Shown here piece by piece: positions 23,255 through 32,949 of a DNA stretch of 64,000 nucleotides. The DNA comes from Urophycis tenuis (lineage: Eukaryota > Chordata > Actinopteri > Gadiformes > Phycidae), in contig JAXIVH010000063.1 in assembly GCA_036785325.1 (NCBI GenBank), positions 486,937-550,936 of the forward strand, given 5' to 3'. The position numbers and the translations under genes are program-made. Below the pieces are notes generated by a model, which had not been told where the DNA came from, did not search any database, and saw nothing but the letters and a program-made list of their open reading frames with translations. The stretch's first letter is position 1. Each line of letters starts with the position of its first letter.

Positions 23255-23416
23255 AGGAAATGATCCTCAGGTGACACCGGAAGATATTGTCTTCTTCGGG
23301 TCATCTGGGGGTCACAGGTGACATTGTTGGTATACATACTCGAACTGCGCATGCGCGAAGGGGAATATTCAGTGCTTAAAGCACCGCCTCTGGCGGTCAG
23401 CAGGGATGAAATAGAA
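23255..23416. repeat. DIRS right terminal repeat
   Basis: Inverse complement of the left ITR over about 140 bp, with an outer tail (gcagggatgaaatagaac) that differs from the left outer end. That outer tail is repeated in inverse in the internal complementary region. Confidence 0.88.
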
Positions 23417-23417
23417 C

Positions 23418-24111
23418 TGGTGATATTAAAAAACACACAGTAATGGTCCGACACAGCCAGGTCAACAACAGAGGACACACTGGTTGACAGGACATAGCTG
23501 AGAACAAGATCCAGAGTGTGTCCTCTGTTGTGAGTCGGCTGAGTAAAATCCAAGCAACTCAATGAATTTAAAAAGTCTTTGGTCAAAGAGTCAGATGGAT
23601 TATCTATGTGTAAGTTAAAATCACCAGATATAATGATAAAATTGTAAGTGGCATGGATTATTGATAAAAATTCTGAAAATTCACTGATAAAAGCAGCATC
23701 ATGCTTCGGTGGTCTGTATACGGTGACACACAGAATTGGGTTATTATTAAAAACAACTGCATGATGCTCAAAGGTGGTGTACTGATCAAATACAATTTGT
23801 TTAATATCTAATGATTTATTAGTTATCGATGCAGTACCACCACCTTTCCTGCCACTTCTCAGGGAGAATGTGAAGTTAAAATTTGGTGGGGAGGCCTCAG
23901 TGAGAATAACTGGCGCGTCTGTACCCAGCAATGTTTCAGTTAGAAATAAACAGTCAACCTTATTATCTAAAATCAGGTCGTTAATAATAAATGATTTGTT
24001 TTGAAGGGAGTGTATGTTTAAAAGTGCCATGTTTATAGTGACAGGTGACTTACCAACAGTATGTGTGGACTGATGATGTTTTGGGAGAGGTCTGAGGTTA
24101 TTTAAGTTCAC
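23418..24111 (-). pseudogene. L2-like ORF2, endonuclease part
   Basis: Encodes the APE-like endonuclease: TINMALLNIHSLQNKS, LFLTETLL, GGGTASI, LCVTVYRPPKHDAAF, IIISGDFNLHID, THNRGHTLDLVLS and VSDHYCVFFNITS. The frame runs into the DIRS right end after FNITS. The rest of the ORF is at 17583-15477, where reading resumes as FIQRE. Confidence 0.9.
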
Positions 24112-24267
24112 AGAGTGAATATGATGGATTCTTGATGATTGCCCCCGATGGGTGATGATGACAGGAATTGGTGCGTTGTTTATGAGAACTGATGGCCCAA
24201 GTCCAGTACTGTGTGTGTTATGGTGAGTTGTGGAACATGAAGCATAGGAACTAGGACCTGGGGGACA

Positions 24268-25530
24268 TCAATCAGCGGTGGACCGGTCAGTCAGTACAGG
24301 TGTAGGGTGTGCGTGTTGTACACCGTATGCCAGGTTGGCAGACAACACGCGGGAGCCAGATCTGTTTAAATGAAGACCATCGGATCCAAAAAGGAGTCTC
24401 CTCTCCGAGAATACATTGAAATTGTCAATGAAGCCGACACTGTGGGTGCAGCAGGCAGAGGAGAGCCAGGTGTTCAGACTGAGCAGCCTGCTGAAACGCC
24501 CAATGCCCCTGCCGCAGGTGGGGGTGGGGCCGGAGATAAAAACACTCACCTGGGACTGCAAGAGTTTGTTAAAAAGCTGCGTTAAATCCCGTTTTAAAAG
24601 CTCCGACTGTTGTCTGGAAGTGTCGTTGGTACCCACATGAATAATAACCTTGGTCACCTGTGGGTGAGAGTCCAGGACGCTCGGGATTTTCTCTGTTATA
24701 TCCATAACAGTGGCGCCGGGAAAAAACAGGGTGAACGCCCCCCTCAGGCGGACGTTACGAAGGATGGAGTCTCCTATGACAAGTGTCGTGGCCTGTTGTC
24801 CGGGGGGAGTGGGCGATCCGGTGACCCCGTCGTATCCGTCAGGCGCTCGGGGGTGATGCCACTCACGGTGGGGAGGACGCCGGGAGTGCCACCGCACCGC
24901 GTCCTTGAGGAGCCGCCTCCGCTGGGTTGAATGGCGGGAGGACGGAGGCGAGTGGCCCGGTGCTAGATGTCCATCCGCGGGGGTGCAGGCAGCCGAGAGT
25001 GGAGGGAAAGCTGTGGTGTCGGTGAGCGGTGGCACGGCATCCGTCGGAGGGGAAACAGCGGGATCAACAGGATCATTTCCCTGGTCCGGGGGCCGGACCG
25101 GTGGCTCCTTGCTCACGGATAGAGCCGAGTACTTGTTGGTGAGCGGAATGGTGAAAGAAGAGGGCGCCCCGTACGGAGCCCCGCCAGGAGCCCTCTTCCG
25201 ACTGCGGACAACCACCTCAGACCAGTGAGGCCCTTTATTCGGAGTTGAGCATGAAGGCCGCGGACAGGTGGTGGAGGGAGGTTCCCATACGACGGTGTCC
25301 CTCAGTGCGGCGGCGGTGTTATGCAGGTTTGGCTTACCGGCCTGCGAGGTCTCCAGCCAGCTGGACAACATCGGGAGCCGGGATTTGAGGGTGGCCAGCA
25401 GTGAGTCCTTCTTCTGCAGCTCATCCGACAGCCGTCCGATATCCTCCAGGAGATCGGCAATCTTTTTCTGAGCTTTTTGAAGCTGGTTTCCTACCTCAGC
25501 AGGTAAGGACGAATCCATAGTAGTTGCCAT
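24268..25530 (-). CDS. L2-like ORF1 with esterase-like domain
   Basis: 420 codons, open. The N-terminal part is a heptad-rich segment (QLQKAQKKIADLLEDIGRL), then a Pro/Ser-rich middle, then an SGNH-hydrolase-like domain: LVIGDSILRNVRL (nucleophile block GDS), IIHVGTNDTS (GTND block) and FGSDGLHLNRSG (C-terminal D-x-x-H). CR1/L2-group LINEs carry such an esterase-like ORF1; its role in retrotransposition is not settled. The ATG at 25530 starts MATTMDSSLPAEVG. No lesion is seen, in contrast to the broken ORF2 of the same element. Confidence 0.85.
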   Translation of the reverse strand: MATTMDSSLPAEVGNQLQKAQKKIADLLEDIGRLSDELQKKDSLLATLKSRLPMLSSWLETSQAGKPNLHNTAAALRDTVVWEPPSTTCPRPSCSTPNKGPHWSEVVVRSRKRAPGGAPYGAPSSFTIPLTNKYSALSVSKEPPVRPPDQGNDPVDPAVSPPTDAVPPLTDTTAFPPLSAACTPADGHLAPGHSPPSSRHSTQRRRLLKDAVRWHSRRPPHREWHHPRAPDGYDGVTGSPTPPGQQATTLVIGDSILRNVRLRGAFTLFFPGATVMDITEKIPSVLDSHPQVTKVIIHVGTNDTSRQQSELLKRDLTQLFNKLLQSQVSVFISGPTPTCGRGIGRFSRLLSLNTWLSSACCTHSVGFIDNFNVFSERRLLFGSDGLHLNRSGSRVLSANLAYGVQHAHPTPVLTDRSTAD

Positions 25531-25738
25531 GGTTGTTGTCTGGGCCAGATGGTAGCTGGTAGCTGTGCCTGGTGGTAGCTGGTTATTGTTTGATACAGAT
25601 TCACTTGTAAGAATTAGAGTCGCGATGTGTAAGACTGAGCCCCTCTCGGTAATCGGGCTCGGTGTCCGTAGCTTTCAAAACGCGGTCCGCGTTTTGCATG
25701 TCAAGCCGTTTTGCATGTCAACTTCTATGTTATATACT

Positions 25739-26070
25739 ACGATTTACTCTTGAAAGTGGCCCATTTCTAATTTCTGTCATACATCTCTCATATACTTATA
25801 CATACATTTACAGTAATAGGGTTTGTGCATGTTGTTTGGCTGTTATACTGTATATATATATATGATTTAACCAACATTTTCTCAAATAAATATATGTCAA
25901 ATGGCATATAAAATATATAAGAACCCTATGAAATGTAGTTTAGGTATAAGTTTAGGTATATGAAACAGTAAAAAAAAACACATACACAAGCCCTATGAAA
26001 CCATGTAAGCTAGATGTATGACAAACATATAAAAGAAATGAGAAATGGGCCACTTTCAAGAGTAAATCGT
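25739..26070. mobile_element. Foldback MITE, 332 bp
   Basis: The arms begin acgatttactcttgaaagtg on each side (25739 forward; ending 26070 in inverse) and share about 45 bp. The interior is AT-rich with a (TA)n stretch. No target duplication is seen. It lies in intron 1 of the Ac-like hAT, beside the 5' end of the L2-like LINE. A short palindrome (acgcggtccgcgt) lies just outside at about 25680-25692. Confidence 0.75.
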
Positions 26071-26632
26071 CCGATAATATAGGCGCCAGTACGAACGAGT
26101 CAATGAACATGGAGCAGCTACCCCACCGGACGGGATGAACTTAGAAATTAGCTCGGAACTTAGAACTCCAATATAACGTTTGTTGTTCTGAAAAAAAAGT
26201 TCTGATCTAGCTCAAATTGGTTGATGACAACGTCCAAGCTATGGTAATATGCACGTAGCCACTGTCAATGTTTCAGTCCTGATTACAGGGATGAAACCAA
26301 CTTTCATTTACTTCCTTATACTATGTGTGGGCTATGGGAAAATGCGAGGGAGAAAGTGCGCCACTTTCACCAAATAGGCTAGCACTAGATCTTCTATATT
26401 TTACTTGTGAACACCCTGCCACCAGATATTGACTTGAAAGACGATAAGTGCACTATAGTCTCACTTTGCCTCCTCACGAACGTTCCTCATAACAATGCCG
26501 ATGAGAATAGTTTATTCAATTAAATACACCAGACCTGTGTTTCATAGCCACGGGGCAGCAGCAGTTAGCAGCTAGCGCTAACAATAGATTAAAAAATAAT
26601 GTGAAGTTAGCTAGAGACATTACTTACTTTTC

Positions 26633-26816
26633 TTTATGTAGTCGGGAATTGGCGGATGAAATTTGACGTGGTGCTGGATGTGTCGGATATTTTTGCGCCG
26701 CACACCGTGCACATGGCGAATCGTTTCTTTTGTTGAATTGAATAGTCTTTAAATCCAAATTTAATAATTTTGGGAACACTGGCTGTGTCAGCAGCAGAAC
26801 TATTAACACCTTCCAT
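26633..26816 (-). pseudogene. Ac-like hAT transposase, exon 1 (BED zinc finger)
   Basis: Starts MEGVNSSAADTASVPKII. A BED finger follows: QKKRFAMCTVCGAKISDTS with C-x2-C, then SNFIR; the His end (RLHKEK) is in another frame because of a one-base indel near 26650. The exon ends at a gtaagt donor. It is separated from exon 2 by the L2-like/DIRS insertion. Confidence 0.8.
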
Positions 26817-26994
26817 CTTTCAAACCCCAGCCGCTCTACTGTAAGATGGGCGGGGGCGGGCGCATCACCTATTAGAGCGATTACTGGTTGCCAGGTTCGC
26901 CCACATGCAACAGGAAACATCCAATCGAAAATATTTATTATTATTATTATTCACCAATTAACCAAGACAGCAATGACTTGTCGAGGCATTTCAT

Positions 26995-27125
26995 GCAAGT
27001 CTAAGTCAAGTCTCAAGTCATGAGTAGCAAGTCCAAGTCAAGTCAAGTCTTTTCTCACTGTTGATCAAGCAAGTCACAAGTCCTCAATCTGGCGACTTAA
27101 GTCTGACTCGAATCAAGTCACTAGA
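26995..27125. repeat. AAGTC subterminal array, right end of the 19 kb hAT
   Basis: About 12 copies of AAGTC, partly as caagtcaagtc and tcacaagtc, in the last 150 bp of the element. They match the motif at the left end (7921-8036). Confidence 0.85.
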
Positions 27126-27144
27126 CTCGAGTCCCCCATCTCTG

Positions 27145-27575
27145 GACCAAAGCACCTTTTTCCACATGTTTGGGGTGTCCCCTACATGGCTTGTGGAGAA
27201 CTGCAAATGGGACTTCTTATGCCTTTCTGTCAACAATGGCTTTCTTCTTGCCACTCTTCCATAAAGGCCAGATTTGTGGAATGCACGACTCACAGTTGTC
27301 CTGTGAACAGATTGTCCCATCTGAGCTGAGAATTTCTGCAGTTCCTCCAGAGTGACCATGGGCCTCTTGGCTGCTTCTGTTAAGAGTGCTCTCCTCGCTC
27401 GCTCTGTCAGTTTAGGTGGACGGCCAGATCTTGGTAGATTCACAGTTGTGCCATACTTTTTCCATTTTTGGATGATGGATTGAATGGGACTCCTTGGGAT
27501 GTTCAAAACACAGGATATTTTTTTTATAACCTAACCCTGCTTTAAACTTCTCCACAACTTTGTCCCTGACCTGTC
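27145..27575 (-). pseudogene. Tc1 transposase, N-terminal DNA-binding part
   Basis: Encodes the paired-type helix-turn-helix: RSPIQSIIQKWKKYGTT, the GRPPKLTERARRALL hook with the GRPR-like motif, and VHRTTVSRAFHKSGLYG, continuing to WKKVLWS where the 19 kb hAT is inserted. The first about 25 codons (starting MKTGQG at about 27580) are shifted by an A run near 27520. The catalytic half is at 7320-7895. Confidence 0.88.
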
Positions 27576-27889
27576 TTCATGATGCTGTTGTTCTGGTGTT
27601 CTTTAACAAAACACTGAGGCCTTCACAGAACATGTGTATTTATACTGAGAGTTAATTAGACACAGGTGGATTCATAGATTGTGTATGGGAGGACTCTATT
27701 AACTAATTAGGTGACTTCTGAAGGCAATTGATTGCACTGGATTATACTCAGAGGTATCAGAGTACAGGGGGCTGAATACAAATGCACACCACACTTTTTA
27801 TATTTATATTCGCTAAAAATTTTGAAAATGTATATCATTTCTGTTCCACTTCACAATTATGTGCACTTTGTGTTGGTCTAGCATAGAGT

Positions 27890-29412
27890 GGTCTAACATA
27901 AATGCCCTAAAATGTTCATCATACCAGCTGTTTTCACAATGAAACTGACACTGCCATCTACAATAACAATCAGTGAAATCATAACAAAATCAGGTATACC
28001 ACCAGTTGACCCATAAGGCAAAACCATCCCAGCAGCATATTTAGTTCCATGGAGTATGGCCACATTGTTCAAATTCAGAGGTTTGTGTTGGATAAACTGC
28101 CTTGAAAGACTGCTGTATGCCTGTATCAAGTATATGGAAGAGATGATATTTTTGTGACACACACCGCAGGTTTCAAAGCATTTTCTTGTGAACTGTATGC
28201 CATCATCATTTGGTGCTTTGAGGCAAGTGACATCAATACATTTCTGAAGTTGTTTTTGTGTCTAACAACTCTCTTAAAGAAGCTATGTTTTGCCTCAAAT
28301 CGCTTAGTCCAGAGGCTAACCAAAGGACCAAACCCTCTTATCAAATCAGGATAATGCTCCAAAAACTGGTGCTTTGGAATCCATTTTTGATCTGGGAAAA
28401 CGTCCAACAGCCTGTGACGATGTTCTGATATCAGCGTGTCTAGGTAGCAAATATGTATGTATGAATGGGGGCTACTACAAGCTCAGTTATATCTTTTAAA
28501 ATCATGAGAATGTGCCATGCTGGATCATTCAGTGGTATAGTTGCACCAATAATGAATGATAATAATCTTAACAATGTCCAGTTTTCACTGGCGTTCCCAC
28601 CGATACTTTTACGAGAGGCAAAATTTGCTGGGATAGGTTGGGGCTGATCAGTTTTATCAGTAAATTTGTATGGAAATTGAGTGTTGGACTTGTTAAGTTC
28701 TGTCAAGGTGAAGTACTGCTTGTGGATGAACACATTAAGACATAGTGCCAGTTCCAAAGGAACTGGCACGATGGTGGGTAGCCGGTTACAAAATGGAAAT
28801 GACTTAATTTCTCAGTGATGGGACAACCTTTCTTCACCCCACAACAGTGTACCAGAGCAGGATATCTCTTTACAGACTGTACATGTAAATCATAGTTCTA
28901 TTTTGTTCTTGATGGAAAAGCTCCTGAATGTACTTACTTTTTGCTGATAGTCAGAACGGTCGCCAATACCTACAGATATAATGTCCACAAAAGTTTTCTA
29001 CAAGTCCACTTAAAGAATGTGCCCCAAGATTGTCTGCTGAAACGCAAAAAACAGTACCTCTGATATTTTTGCCAACCTGAGGCAAAAAAAAATCCGTCCC
29101 TCTCCAGTGTTGTGAGATCCTTCAAAAGAGGCTCAAGAACAGTTTCGTAGCCATTTTTTTTTATTTTTTTTTAAATATTATTTGCTTTATACAAAGGAGA
29201 GCTAAATAACTTGATGTTAACTGTGATCTCAGTTCAGGTGGTGCATTGGCTAGTACCCAGTAAACTGCTGTGACTTTATGTTTTTTCTGTGAAGTTCCAA
29301 GAGGATTGCAGATTTCAAAATCATCTACATACAGTATAAGTGAAATACTAAACTCCTCATTAACATGAAATTCATTTAGCTTGAAATATTTACCATCACG
29401 GAAAGATGCCAA
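27890..29412 (-). pseudogene. EnSpm/CACTA-like (TNP2-type) transposase, C-terminal half, decayed
   Basis: Minus-strand segments in three frames, in the order known for this multicopy fish protein: SLILYVDDFEICNPLGTS, HKVTAVYWVLANAP, then VSADNLGAHSLSGL (near 29030), ENWTLLRLLSFIIGATIP, FEAKHSFFKRVVRHKNNF and GMVLPYGSTGGIPDF. It is cut at about 27885 by the Tc1 right arm after RAFMLDH. Frameshifts and stops occur about every 200-400 bp. Assignment to the CACTA/EnSpm group is from recall of the motif set and is fairly but not fully secure. Likely splice donors (gtaagt near 28937) remain. Confidence 0.65.
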
Positions 29413-29570
29413 CTGTGAGTAGTCTGAATGAGCGCGTTTACATGCACACTAAAAAAACGATTACTGGCAATAATTGGGTAACTGGAATAAACCATTTAAG
29501 GTGTATACATGCATTTAAGAATTCTGATAACCAAAACCGAACGGGTTTACATGATTCGGTCAATTGTCGG

Positions 29571-32300
29571 CAGGGACGTGCACAGGATTTTTGAGGGGCA
29601 GTTGCTCTGACCTGAAAAAAGGGCACACCCCCCCCCCCCAAAAAAAAATCACAGGCTATATGAAGGTCTGATTATAACAGGGTCTTTATTTAATACTGTA
29701 TATTACCACAAATAAGTAAACCACTGAAATACAGCACTCAATCACCTAAATAACTACTACTAATGATAATGCATAACAAGTAACATTACTTGAGGAAGAA
29801 AAACATAACAACAAACATAACATAAAGCTTCAAAGGAGAAGCCGCCTATTAGGGGCCATTTCGGTATAGATCTTCAGAACCTCTTTTTTGTCAATTGCTA
29901 TGTCCTTCTCTATGGATAGCAGGAGGAGGTCAGACAGCCGCTCTTGACCACACTGATTTCGGAGCCTTGTTTTTACCAGCTTCAGCTTTGAGAAAGAACG
30001 TTCTACCGTTGCAGTGGAGACGGGTAGAGTAGCATATATTTTAATGAGTTTGAACAGTGTGGGGAATATGATGTGAGCATTGTGTTCCTTGAATATTTCA
30101 AGCATAGACTTGACTGTCCTCTTGGGACACTTGTACGACGCATGGAAGACTCTCAACTCTGTTTGAAGGTTGGTGTCTTCCCCCTGAAGTCCATAAAATT
30201 CACATAGTGAATGTACTATATCAAAACCTTGGCCGTGATCCTTCCACTGCTCTGGGTCAGTGAGTTTCTGCAGTGACATCACAATGTCCCGAGTCTTCCC
30301 TTCCCCGTAAAATCTTCTCTCTAGTTCCTGTCTCAGTCTGTCCAGAAAGGTATAGTATGTCCTTCCCCTGTAATATTCCTCCAAGGTCTGGACTTCATCA
30401 TCTTCTCTTGCTGACTTGGAAGTGTATTTCAGCTTTTCAGGGACTTTTCTTCGTCTACCTGGAATCGTTGTCGGAATGTCTATGTCATTTTCCTCTGCAA
30501 TTGTTGTGGCAGTGTTGTATATTTGTGAGAATTGGCTGTCTCTCCTCATTTCCACTACTCGCTTCAGGACACCATCTAACAAGTAAGCAGCAGCCAAGTC
30601 AAGGTCATCCTGCTGGAGTACTTTTGAGGCAACTGATGTCTCCATGAACACTGGCGTTGCTATTTCAAGATAGAGCAAAAATTCAAAATCTATGCTGCTC
30701 AACAGCATTTTAGCCTCTCCTGCAGCTTGATTGGGGGGGTCACACTCTCTCAGATCTCTCAAATACTCTAGGGCAGCAGGGAGGACCTTCCTAATTGTCT
30801 TTAAAGCATATTCCCTGCAGGTCCACCGGGTGTCTGAAAGCCTCTGTAGTTCAAGGACACGTTGGTCTTGATTCATGGCTTTTTGAGTATCCACAAATGC
30901 AGCATGGCGCTTTGTAGAGTTGGCAATGAATGTGTACAGCCTCTCAACGACTGTGAAGAAATCCACAAAGTGCTTGTTGGATTTTGCACTCTCAACTAAA
31001 ACTAGATTTAAACAATGTGCATGGCAGTGCATATACAATGCTCTCTCATTTAGTCTCTGAATTCGGGACTGCAGCCCATTGTAGCATCCACTCATATTGG
31101 CTGCTCCATCATATCCCTGTCCACAGACATCTTGAATGTTGAAGTTGTTTTCCTCAAGTAGCTTCATCACTCCATTCTCCAGTGCCTCTCCCGTTGTTGA
31201 TGCCACATCACATAGTTGGACAAAGCGTTCCTGTATAGTCATGTTGTGGACATATCGCACAACAAAAGACACCTGCTCAATATGTGACACATCAGAGGTC
31301 TCGTCCAGCAAAATAGAAAATTGTGTTGCTTCTGTCACTTCCTTTTGTATGATTCGTTTCACATAAACACTGAGTGCTTTTATGAGGTCATTTTGTGTCC
31401 TATTAGACAGGAGAGACACCTGGCACCTTTGGTTTGATGCTTGTTTTTGTTTGACTTCTTCAAGATGAAGCCCAAGTATGCGGTCATATTGGCCGAGCAA
31501 ATCCACCAGATTCAGAAAATTTCCTCTGTTTGAACTTGACAGGCCTTCTTCATTACCCCTAAAGGCCAAAGCTTGTTTTGCCAGAAATAATGTGATGTCG
31601 ATTAAACGGAACATAATCTCTCTGTTTTTCTGCCTCTCTCTTTCTTTGGCTTCTTCCATCTGAGAATCAGCTACTGCAAAAGCCCTCTGCAGGGTATCTT
31701 TTGTAAAAGCATGCCACCTAATCATGCTTAGCATATGTGATTCACTGCTGTGGTGCTCCTTGATCTTCATTTTGGCCTGCCTCCACAAGTTTATCCCTAC
31801 AGACTTCCATCCTGTCCTGCTCTGAAACCTTTCCTCATTCAGAAAATGCCTGCAGCTAAAGCAATCGCTGTCTGATTATTTAGGCTAAACATTCCATGGC
31901 AAACTGAGCCTGGATTTATGAAGATTTAAATCCATTTCATAAAACTTGATGATGATTGTTCGTTTGTTATACAGTACATCTCAAACTCACCTTTTCCGAC
32001 AACGACAAGGCAGTCGTCTCACAAGACAGCAGCGTAACAGGCAGGCAATATCAGTTTGCACTCCCCCTACTGACTTTCACGCTCGTGTATGAGGCTACGT
32101 TTACTTGAAATGTTTCGAGTGACGATTTTCGAAATGACGATTCATGAAATTCTGCATGCATCGTAGGCCTACGGTTTAAAAAAAAAAAATATATATATAT
32201 ATATATTTTTTTTTTTTCCCCTCGGAAGGGCAACGTGAGTCGAGGACGAAAAAGGGCAGTTGCTTGAGCAACCGGAGCAACCCCCCTGTGCACATCCCTG
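29571..32300 (-). mobile_element. ZMYM-type hAT transposon, 2,730 bp, TSD attgtcgg
   Basis: The ends are cagggacgtgcacagg (29571) and the inverse of cagggatgtgcacagg (ending 32300), with duplication attgtcgg at 29563-29570 and 32301-32308. It carries one long transposase ORF. It sits inside the left flank of the Harbinger/ISL2EU-like element. Perfect TSD and intact ORF point to a recent insertion. Confidence 0.95.
29830..31872 (-). CDS. hAT transposase (ZMYM1/TTF-type), long intact ORF
   Basis: 652 codons are open from 31788. The same frame extends upstream to an acceptor-like tcagacag at about 31873, adding DCFSCRHFLNEERFQS, the end of a TTF zinc finger. Core motifs: QFSILLDETSDVSHIEQVSF (first catalytic Asp region), CGQGYDGAANMSG (second Asp), YMHCHAHCLNLV and LSDTRWTCRE, then a C-terminal dimerisation domain (LPVSTATVERSFSKLKLVK) ending at NRRLLL. 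No stop or frameshift. The TTF N-terminus must come from a further upstream exon that I could not identify, so the copy may lack about 100 residues. Confidence 0.9.
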   Translation of the reverse strand, partial: DSDCFSCRHFLNEERFQSRTGWKSVGINLWRQAKMKIKEHHSSESHMLSMIRWHAFTKDTLQRAFAVADSQMEEAKERERQKNREIMFRLIDITLFLAKQALAFRGNEEGLSSSNRGNFLNLVDLLGQYDRILGLHLEEVKQKQASNQRCQVSLLSNRTQNDLIKALSVYVKRIIQKEVTEATQFSILLDETSDVSHIEQVSFVVRYVHNMTIQERFVQLCDVASTTGEALENGVMKLLEENNFNIQDVCGQGYDGAANMSGCYNGLQSRIQRLNERALYMHCHAHCLNLVLVESAKSNKHFVDFFTVVERLYTFIANSTKRHAAFVDTQKAMNQDQRVLELQRLSDTRWTCREYALKTIRKVLPAALEYLRDLRECDPPNQAAGEAKMLLSSIDFEFLLYLEIATPVFMETSVASKVLQQDDLDLAAAYLLDGVLKRVVEMRRDSQFSQIYNTATTIAEENDIDIPTTIPGRRRKVPEKLKYTSKSAREDDEVQTLEEYYRGRTYYTFLDRLRQELERRFYGEGKTRDIVMSLQKLTDPEQWKDHGQGFDIVHSLCEFYGLQGEDTNLQTELRVFHASYKCPKRTVKSMLEIFKEHNAHIIFPTLFKLIKIYATLPVSTATVERSFSKLKLVKTRLRNQCGQERLSDLLLLSIEKDIAIDKKEVLKIYTEMAPNRRLLL

Positions 32301-32418
32301 ATTGTCGGGTTTTTCTTCAAGTTCGTGATTTAAAATTGTCATCAAAACTCGTGGGATTTGGCAGACGCGTTTGTTCAAAGCAATGCAACCTACAAAAAAA
32401 GTTGGCCAGACTACATAG

Positions 32419-32668
32419 TGTAGCGTCCCGGGGTGGAAGGACTACAACTCCCAGGTTCCCGGGGTAGGGGAGTGAAGAATTGTGGGTAAGAGGAAGGCGG
32501 GTTGTTTTAGTTAGTGGTTGTCACGTTTTGAGGTTGGGTGGTGATATACCGTTTTGAGCAGACGTTCCCGTAGTGAGTGTGTGAGTTTGTTGTCACCTCA
32601 ATAAATCTACTGCTTCGGGAATGAGAAATCTCTCCTCGCCTGTTTCGTCTCACCCGCCGCTCGCTACA
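32419..32668 (+). repeat. Possible solo LTR, 250 bp
   Basis: Runs from tgtagcgtcccggg to cgctcgctaca, so it has TG...CA ends with a short inverted tgtagcg/cgctaca pair, and a polyadenylation-like aataaa at about 32601. The flanking 5-mers (catag and atatt) do not match, so no target duplication supports it. It could be part of the host Harbinger element instead. Confidence 0.4.
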
Positions 32669-32949
32669 ATATTATAGCAAGTCTAGGCTAAACACCAATG
32701 ACAAATCAAGCAATAGTCTTACCTAATGAAAATAAACAATGAAAATAAAGGAGAATAGCAAATAAACAAATAAACAATAATGCCCATTCAATCAATCATA
32801 TAATAACAACAATAGCATGGTGAGTCTATAAAGGAGAATAGCAACAATGTCATCGGGATGTTGGTTACTTTCTGTTACGTGCAGTGGTTAGCTTTACGCA
32901 GTTACTAGGTTACTAGTATGCTACCAGCTGTTAGCCTACTGCTGTGAAG

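Larger units (their letters stand above)
17584..23416 (-). mobile_element. DIRS-type tyrosine-recombinase retrotransposon, complete
   Basis: About 5.83 kb with the full DIRS layout on the minus strand: inverted terminal repeats, gag-like ORF, RT plus RNase H, tyrosine recombinase, then the internal complementary region at about 17814-17913. About 130-155 bp of the two ends are inverse copies (17630-17770 against 23255-23405). No target duplication is visible at the junctions with the L2-like ORF2, as expected for recombinase-based integration. Only two coding lesions are visible (one frameshift in gag, one nonsense codon between RT and RNase H). Confidence 0.93.
14824..25738 (-). mobile_element. 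L2-like LINE split by a DIRS element
   Basis: Minus-strand LINE in intron 1 of the Ac-like hAT. The 3' end at 14824 reads (plus strand) caatcaaactttatttataa followed by agcactttac, the typical fish L2 3' terminus. It has two ORFs: ORF1 with an esterase-like domain (25530-24268) and ORF2 with endonuclease and reverse transcriptase, split at 23417/17583 by the DIRS element. The 5' boundary is uncertain (between 25545 and 25738). A (CA)n run lies at about 14970-15000. Confidence 0.85.
7896..27144 (-). mobile_element. Ac-like hAT transposon of 19.2 kb with nested insertions
   Basis: The left end cagagatgggag (7896) and right end ending ccccatctctg (27144) are inverted repeats. The 8 bp duplication gaccaaag lies at 7888-7895 and 27145-27152. 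Both ends carry arrays of AAGTC/GACTT motifs. The element's own transposase has three exons on the minus strand (26816-26633, 14722-12505, 8978-8590). The rest is later insertions: a LINE in intron 2, a MITE in exon 2, and an L2-like LINE containing a DIRS element plus a foldback element in intron 1. With these removed the original hAT would be roughly 4 kb. Confidence 0.93.
7105..27882 (-). mobile_element. Tc1-like element split by a 19 kb hAT
   Basis: The left part (7105-7895) starts with a Tc1-type terminus (gaaaagtattcataccccttg) and holds the C-terminal half of the transposase. The right part (27145-27882) holds the N-terminal half and the 5' untranslated region. Both arms contain the inner repeat ccaacacaaagt followed by cacataattgt in inverse orientation (about 7200-7222 and 27852-27874), as in IR/DR Tc1 elements. 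The outermost part of the right inverted repeat is missing, so that end is truncated or rearranged where EnSpm-like sequence begins. Confidence 0.85.
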
